DNA of 64,000 nucleotides from Niallia taxi (GTDB lineage: Bacteria > Bacillota > Bacilli > Bacillales > Cytobacillaceae). The notes below the pieces were generated by a model. It was not told the origin of the DNA, searched no databases, and saw nothing but the letters and a program-made list of their open reading frames with translations. How positions within the stretch are numbered: the first letter of the stretch is position 1; each line of letters begins with the position of its first letter. The DNA lies in assembly GCF_032818155.1 (NCBI RefSeq), contig NZ_CP102589.1:3768001-3832000 (forward strand). Direction: 5' to 3'. Positions 60,902 to 64,000 of this stretch are shown piece by piece. The position numbers were made by a program, and so were the translations under genes.

Positions 60902-61462
60902 ACGTTCCCTCCTAATATAATGAAGAATTTCCACATCTTTCCCTAAAGGTTGTTATAACTTTTAACATTATTATATTTAATCGTTAAAAAAGGATAATTA
61001 CGCAATTTTCACAGATGAATGACTTATCTCTTTTCCTTTAAATACTGATTTTCTCCTTTCTTATTTGCTATTATTTTTGCTATTTCTTATAAATTAACTT
61101 CAAAACTAGGATTAGTATACTAAGTTTTTTTAATTATCATAATTAACAGAATTAATAGTTAATTATTCTTTTTAGACATATTTTTCACTTTTTCTTCTTT
61201 TATCAATGTTGTTTCCGCTTTCAATTTTAAACGGTTAATCCAATTGTGTTAGATAATCTGACATTCAAAGTCTTTTAAATTTTTTTCCTGACAATTCTCT
61301 TGTCCGAATATAACCAGCTTCTATATTTGAAAAAATAGATGCTTGGACAAAGCTAGAGCTTCCTCGTCTTCGCCTGCAGGGTCGTGATTTCCCTTAGTAG
61401 TCGAGTGTCCTTTTATCCTACCACTAAAATTTTCAATTGTTGTTTTTAGACCGAAAACAAAA
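60902..61462. other. Intergenic region between amidohydrolase operon and aspartokinase terminator
   Basis: About 560 AT-rich bases hold the operon promoter (a TATAAT near 60970-60980; no clear -35) and the conserved block at 61389-61404. I find no ORF, tRNA or riboswitch in it. A half match to a CodY-type AATTTTC site at 61004 is not convincing. Confidence 0.4.
61389..61404. repeat. 16-base conserved block next to terminator copy B
   Basis: TTCCCTTAGTAGTCGA differs by one base from the block at 16502-16517; here it is 58 bases from the associated terminator, against eight at the first site. Confidence 0.5.
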
Positions 61463-61501
61463 AACCGAACTATTAATCAATAAATGATAAATAGTTCGGT
61501 T
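61463..61501 (-). terminator. Terminator, copy B of a repeated terminator family
   Basis: A 12-bp stem (61463-61474 with 61490-61501), followed on the minus strand by TTTTTTGTTTT, ends the aspartokinase transcript. Compared with copies A and C, both arms changed together (CTGA/TCAG to CCGA/TCGG). Confidence 0.87.
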
Positions 61502-61527
61502 GAATTAGACTTACATATGTTCAGCCT

Positions 61528-62877
61528 CTACTGGAAAAATTCTTCATATAGTGCTTTAACAGCTTTTTTCGCAAATTGTTCCTTTACACCAAACATCATG
61601 CTGACTTCTGATGAGCCTTGGTTAATCATCTCGATATTGACTCCAGCCTCTGCCAAAGCTTTGGCTGCGCGAGATGTTGTGCCAACATTATGGCGCATTC
61701 CTTCCCCAACAACCATAATTAATGAAAGGTCATGCTCTATGACAGCTTCTTCAGCATTAAGTTCTTCCTTTATCCTTGCAAGCAGTTCGCCTTCATCAAT
61801 ATGTATTAATTGATCTTGGCGCAATATGATTGTCAGGTCATCAATACCTGAAGGCATATGCTCATACGAAATCCCATATTCCTCCAAAATAGAAAGGATT
61901 CTTCTTGCAAATCCAATTTCTTTATTCATTAAATATTTACTGATATATATGGAACAAAAACCTTTATCATTTGCAATTCCGACAACTGGTCCATTATCAT
62001 TACTGCGTTTTGCTGCGATTTTTGTGCCTGGAACAAGAGGATTATTAGTATTTTTCACATGGACTGGAATGCCGGCCCGATAAGCAGGAATCAATGCTTC
62101 CGCATGGAAGACGGAAAACCCTGCATAGGATAACTCGCGCATTTCCCTGTATGTGAGCATACTAATCTCTTTTGGCTTGGAGACAATCGTTGGATTTACA
62201 GTATAGACTGCATCAACATCCGTGAAATTCTCATAAACAGATGCCTTCACACCGTTCGCTACTATCGCACCAGTAATATCAGAGCCGCTTCTGGAAAAAG
62301 TCACAACCTCACCTGATTTGCTATAACCAAAAAAACCTGGGAACACAACGATGTCCTCATACTCTCTTAAAAGCTGTAAACGATCATAAGACTCAGGAAG
62401 CACCTGGGCATTGCCAGGCTCATCAGTCACAATCAGTCCGGCCTCCTGTGGATTAACATACACTGCTTTCAAGCCTCTGGCAGTTAAGAAAGCTGCGACC
62501 AATTTAGCATTATTGTCTTCCCCGCTTGCCTTGACTGCCTCCATAAAGGAATGAGCATTCTCTTTATTTCCATCTAACAGCTCAAGAAAACCCTGTTTAA
62601 TTTGCGTAATAATGTCACTTGAAAGATCAAGTTCTCTGGCAATATCCGCATATCTTGCAATCACCTGCGCAACTTCTTCTAAAGGATCCTTGCCTGCTAA
62701 TACCTTTTCTCCGCAGCTAATTAGCAGGTCTGTCACTTTTGTATCCTGCTCATTCCTTTTTCCTGGAGCAGAAACTACCACCACTCTCCGCTCCTTGTCA
62801 TCCTTTAATATTTGCAATACCTTTTCTAATTGCTGTCCTGATGCTAAAGAACTTCCACCAAACTTTACTACCTTCAT
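61528..62877 (-). CDS. Aspartokinase (YclM/ThrD-like)
   Basis: The 449-residue enzyme has the N-terminal KFGGSSLAS motif and SGSDITGA nucleotide motif of aspartokinases and two C-terminal ACT domains (VVGEGMRHNVGTTSRAAKALAEAGVNIEMINQGSSEVSMMFGV) for feedback control. It phosphorylates aspartate for lysine, threonine and methionine synthesis. It is most like B. subtilis YclM (ThrD), the threonine-sensitive isoenzyme. The start at 62877 (MKVVKFGGSS) replaces a 29-residue longer frame. No lysine riboswitch is seen upstream. Confidence 0.9.
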   Translation of the reverse strand: MKVVKFGGSSLASGQQLEKVLQILKDDKERRVVVVSAPGKRNEQDTKVTDLLISCGEKVLAGKDPLEEVAQVIARYADIARELDLSSDIITQIKQGFLELLDGNKENAHSFMEAVKASGEDNNAKLVAAFLTARGLKAVYVNPQEAGLIVTDEPGNAQVLPESYDRLQLLREYEDIVVFPGFFGYSKSGEVVTFSRSGSDITGAIVANGVKASVYENFTDVDAVYTVNPTIVSKPKEISMLTYREMRELSYAGFSVFHAEALIPAYRAGIPVHVKNTNNPLVPGTKIAAKRSNDNGPVVGIANDKGFCSIYISKYLMNKEIGFARRILSILEEYGISYEHMPSGIDDLTIILRQDQLIHIDEGELLARIKEELNAEEAVIEHDLSLIMVVGEGMRHNVGTTSRAAKALAEAGVNIEMINQGSSEVSMMFGVKEQFAKKAVKALYEEFFQ

Positions 62878-63005
62878 GCCGCCATCTCCCATTACGTCAA
62901 TTAATATTAATGCTTGTATTATTTCCCCATGCTTACATTCCCATAAACTGCAGAACTTTTCCAATAATATGTTTTTTTAATTTTCCATTATTTTATGCTA
63001 AACAT

Positions 63006-63034
63006 ATTATTACTTTTTTACATGTAAGATGCAA
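63006..63034 (-). promoter_or_regulatory. Candidate promoter of the aspartokinase gene
   Basis: TTGCAT (63034-63029) and AATAAT (63011-63006) are 17 bases apart. The leader to 62877 would be about 120 bases; I see no known riboswitch in it, nor anything else between here and 63217. Confidence 0.45.
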
Positions 63035-63217
63035 GATATTTCTTCATTAGAAATACATTTGTGCATGAAGAGAGGACAAAAATATTTTTTTTTAAAAGGT
63101 ACTGATGGACTAGCACATTACCATTATTTTTGTAAAGCAAAAGGCTTCCTTCTTTGGAGGAATTGCGTTAAGATAATATTTAGAAAAACGAAATGTTTTC
63201 GGAAAGAAGTGTTATTT

Positions 63218-64000
63218 TTGGACGATTATCAACAGTATTCAAAACGCAACTTGTCGATCATGTGGTTCGCAAATTTTTTTATAAGCGGAAGCATGACAAT
63301 GGTTTTGCCCTTTCTATCCCTTTATATTGAGTCAATGGGGAACTTTTCAGAGAAGTATGTTCAGCATTGGTCTGGCCTCTGTTTTTCTGTCACATTCATC
63401 GCAGCCTTTTTGTTTTCTCCAATTTGGGGGAAGATTGGGGATAAGTTTGGAAGGAAAAAAATCTTAATCGCATTAGGCTTCGGCCTCGGTCTCTCCATTT
63501 TCTTAATGAGCTTTGTCACTTCTGTATGGCAACTATTTGCACTCCGCTTTTTTACAGGCTTCTTTACAGGATTTATTCCTATGTCACAGGCATTTATCGC
63601 TACACAAACCCCTAAAAAAACTGCTGGGAAGGTACTCGGTACCCTGCAGACCGGCAGTATTACAGGTTCCCTTATCGGTCCTTTACTTGGAGGTGCGATA
63701 GCTGACAGCATTGGTTACTCTGATACATTCCGCTATACTTCATTTGCCATACTTCTGTCAGTAATATTGGTCTTCACAACGAAGGAATTTATTCTCCCTG
63801 TCGCCAAAGGCATTAAACAGCATTATTCTACCAGAGAGGTACTTGGGTATATCTTAAAAAATCCTATATTTATAACAGTATTGCTTATTTCGGCAGTTAT
63901 CCAAATTGCCCATTTCAGCATCCAGCCAATTCTGTCTTTATATGTAAGTGAACTGCATGGCACAGAAAGCATTGCTTTATTTTCTGGCATTGCCTTTTCA
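63218..64000 (+). CDS. MFS transporter, cut by the window end
   Basis: The frame, starting with TTG behind GGAAAGAAG, runs 261 codons to the end of the window without a stop. It encodes an MFS exporter with N-terminal FFISGSMTMVLPFLSLYIES, the loop GDKFGRKK between segments 2 and 3, and a motif C region (GSLIGPLLGGAIADSIGY). It resembles multidrug transporters such as YttB/MdtG. An in-frame GTG at 63209 is another possible start but too close to the ribosome site. The C-terminal part is missing. Confidence 0.78.
   Translation, partial: MDDYQQYSKRNLSIMWFANFFISGSMTMVLPFLSLYIESMGNFSEKYVQHWSGLCFSVTFIAAFLFSPIWGKIGDKFGRKKILIALGFGLGLSIFLMSFVTSVWQLFALRFFTGFFTGFIPMSQAFIATQTPKKTAGKVLGTLQTGSITGSLIGPLLGGAIADSIGYSDTFRYTSFAILLSVILVFTTKEFILPVAKGIKQHYSTREVLGYILKNPIFITVLLISAVIQIAHFSIQPILSLYVSELHGTESIALFSGIAFS

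Noticed and set aside
62878..63000. Lysine riboswitch in front of aspartokinase
   Set aside because: No conserved L-box elements can be found in the leader.

Overview
The window looks like chromosomal DNA of a low-GC, endospore-forming, motile member of the Bacillaceae. Gene content and protein similarity recall the yfk/yfl/yfm, lia, thi and ger regions of Bacillus subtilis, but the order differs. The genus is uncertain; the Niallia/Bacillus circulans group is a guess. I saw no rRNA, tRNA, CRISPR array, prophage or insertion sequence.

Layout. 0-10 kb: membrane and stress genes (YczE-type protein, Ca2+/H+ antiporter, sigma-B-type stress proteins, MFS exporter, ZosA-type metal ATPase, YihY protein, LMW phosphatase, YfkK, YfkM) and a treR repressor with no trehalose uptake genes beside it. 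10.4-12.4 kb: a SinR-type regulatory island with two SinR-family repressors, a small zinc-ribbon gene, and a 39-codon sinI on the opposite strand. A class I cyclic-di-GMP riboswitch precedes sinI; this is the most interesting feature of the window. 12.4-23.7 kb: psuK-psuG, motA-motB, DUF1992 gene, topB, yfmP/yfmO, a beta-phosphoglucomutase-like HAD gene and ampS. 23.7-33.3 kb: an unknown membrane-anchored protein, acylphosphatase, mscL, a YetJ-type protein, MocR/EamA pair, thioesterase, CorA, an ECF sigma factor without visible anti-sigma gene, and a YkvU/SpoVB-type flippase.

33.4-41.2 kb: the cell-envelope stress operon liaI-liaH-liaF-liaS-liaR (no liaG) and the thiamine operon tenI-thiO-thiS-thiG-thiF under a TPP riboswitch. 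41.2-46.6 kb: a germinant-receptor operon with a small two-TM protein, two tandem B permeases, an A and a C subunit. 46.7-52.6 kb: YfmL-type helicase, RelP-type alarmone synthetase with a short upstream ORF and palindromic promoter, and a heterodimeric ABC exporter with one degenerate ATP site. 52.7-60.9 kb: an eight-kilobase operon of two M20 amidohydrolases and an Opp/Dpp-type importer. 61.5-64 kb: aspartokinase and the start of an MFS gene cut by the window end.

Themes: sigma-B-like promoters precede stress genes; the Sin island would connect c-di-GMP to control of the biofilm repressor; spore genes (ger, ykvU-like) confirm sporulation. Three near-identical terminators with compensating base changes occur 8-45 kb apart. 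Several start codons were moved inward from the longest possible ORF because of ribosome-binding-site placement. All family assignments are from recalled sequence similarity; no search was run.
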